NCBI GenBank assembly: GCA_034698045.1 | Contig: JAQGAU010000318.1 | Coordinates: 1-31,282, forward strand | DNA: 31,282 bases | Direction: 5' to 3' | Origin: Paramacrobiotus richtersi | Lineage: Eukaryota > Tardigrada > Eutardigrada > Parachela > Macrobiotidae | Shown here: positions 30,565 to 31,282 of the stretch, piece after piece | How positions within the stretch are numbered: position 1 is the stretch's first letter | Layout of the letters: every line of letters begins with the position of its first letter | Position numbers and translations under genes: made by a program | Notes under the pieces: model-generated | Database searches by the model: none | Seen by the model: the letters and a program-made list of their open reading frames with translations, nothing else | Told to the model about the DNA's origin: nothing

Positions 30565-31282
30565 ATGAAAGCTACACTGATCTTCCTTTGCGTTGCCGGT
30601 AAGTTACACAGCGGTGGTGTGTGAAGCGAATGTCAAAACTTTCAAGATTGTTCATATCCGTAGGCTTCGTGGCCGCCATGCACGCTCGCCCGCAAACGGG
30701 AGGACAACAACAGCGACCAGGACCTCCTCCTCCTCCTCAAGGGCAACAACAAGGTGGTCAACAAGGAGGACAGCAACAGGGAGGCCAACAAGGACCACCC
30801 CAGCAAGGAGGCCAACAAGGAGGCCAACAAAGACCACCCCAACAAGGAGGTCAGCAAGGAGGCCAACAAGGACAACAAGGAGGCCAACAAGGACAACAAG
30901 GAGGCCAACAGGGACAACAAGGAGGCCAACAAGGACCACCCCAACAAGGAGGTCAGCAAGGAGGCCAACAAGGACAACAAGGAGGCCAACAAGGGCCACC
31001 CCAGCAAGGAGGTCAACAGGGAGGCCAACAGGGAGGCCAACAGGGGCAACAAGGAGGCCAACAAGGACCACCCCAACAAGGAGGTCAACAAGGAGGACAG
31101 CAAGGACAACAAGGAGGCCAACAAGGACAACAAGGCCAACAAGGACAACAAGGAGGCCAACAAGGACCACCCCAACAAGGAGGTCAACAAGGGGGCCAAC
31201 AAGGACAACAAGGAGGCCAACAAGGACCACCCCAACAAGGAGGTCAACAAGGAGGACAGCAAGGACAACAAGGAGGCCAACA
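30565..31282 (+). CDS. Secreted Gln/Gly/Pro-repeat protein (partial, at least 217 aa)
   Basis: Exon 1 is 30565-30598 (donor GCCG|GTAAGT). Exon 2 runs from 30664 (acceptor TCCGTAG|GC) off the end of the window, phase 1. The start encodes a signal peptide (KATLIFLCVAGFVAA) with cleavage probably near AMHA-RP. Then come a short PPPPP run and a long low-complexity region built from GGQQ, GQQ and GPPQQ blocks. GPPQQ-type blocks (one is RPPQQ) recur at 30791, 30828, 30933, 30993, 31065, 31164 and 31224, with 60-nt (20-residue) spacing in the last copies. Every variant unit is a multiple of three, so the frame stays open. Gln is nearly always CAA. It resembles structural or adhesive secreted proteins in style only. 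Long leucine-rich frames on the opposite strand are shadows of this repeat. Confidence 0.85.

Noticed and set aside
30642-31280. Long leucine/serine-rich and leucine/valine-rich open frames on the minus strand
   Set aside because: They are reverse-strand readings of the CAA/GGA repeat. The plus strand has a start, signal peptide, good splice sites and TATA box, and the minus frames have none.
30780-31282. CRISPR-like array at the right edge
   Set aside because: The periodicity is a coding low-complexity repeat with no unique spacers.

Overview
This window looks like nuclear DNA from a small invertebrate animal. The genes carry short GT-AG introns (56 to about 530 bases). Products include rhodopsin-like seven-helix receptors, a CYP2-like cytochrome P450 relic, tetraspan membrane proteins and small secreted proteins, and there is a LINE fragment, a TTAA-type DNA transposon and satellite DNA. 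There are no bacterial operons, rRNA, tRNA or CRISPR. A lineage with expanded private receptor families, such as a tardigrade, would fit, but the sequence alone does not prove the phylum.

Layout. 1-930: edge of a ~168-bp satellite array split by a 528-bp TTAA-flanked MITE. 1.9-20.3 kb: a locally duplicated family of class-A-like 7TM receptors. Two broken copies lie on the minus strand (1968-2486 and 3701-4577). On the plus strand there are three apparently intact genes (5707-7190, 14568-15829, 18533-19658) and one pseudogene (9604-10788). Each intact gene has two exons. A long first exon ends exactly at a conserved CCG codon in TM7, and a 31-34 codon last exon 170-530 bases downstream supplies the rest of TM7, helix 8 and the tail. 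Reading only the long open frame misses that last exon. A CYP2-like P450 pseudogene (11758-12598) sits inside the array. The array also shows a head-to-head inverted duplication centred near 5140 and two micro-inversions of 100-200 bp.

20.3-21.6 kb: a 5'-truncated LINE (minus strand) whose C-terminal region carries a CCHC knuckle and a PD...D restriction-like endonuclease motif. It is inserted in an orphan copy of the receptor upstream flank. 21.6-24.0 kb: mostly featureless.

24.0-31.3 kb: a set of small multi-exon genes on the plus strand. These are a secreted lipocalin-like protein (four exons), two tandem paralogous four-helix MS4A/CD20-like proteins (two exons each, same intron phase), and the start of a secreted Gln/Gly/Pro-repeat protein that runs off the window. 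Several have a TATA box 80-110 bases before the start codon. No shared pathway is evident. The receptors form one paralogous family, plausibly chemosensory or peptide receptors, and the right-hand genes look like independent surface or secreted products.
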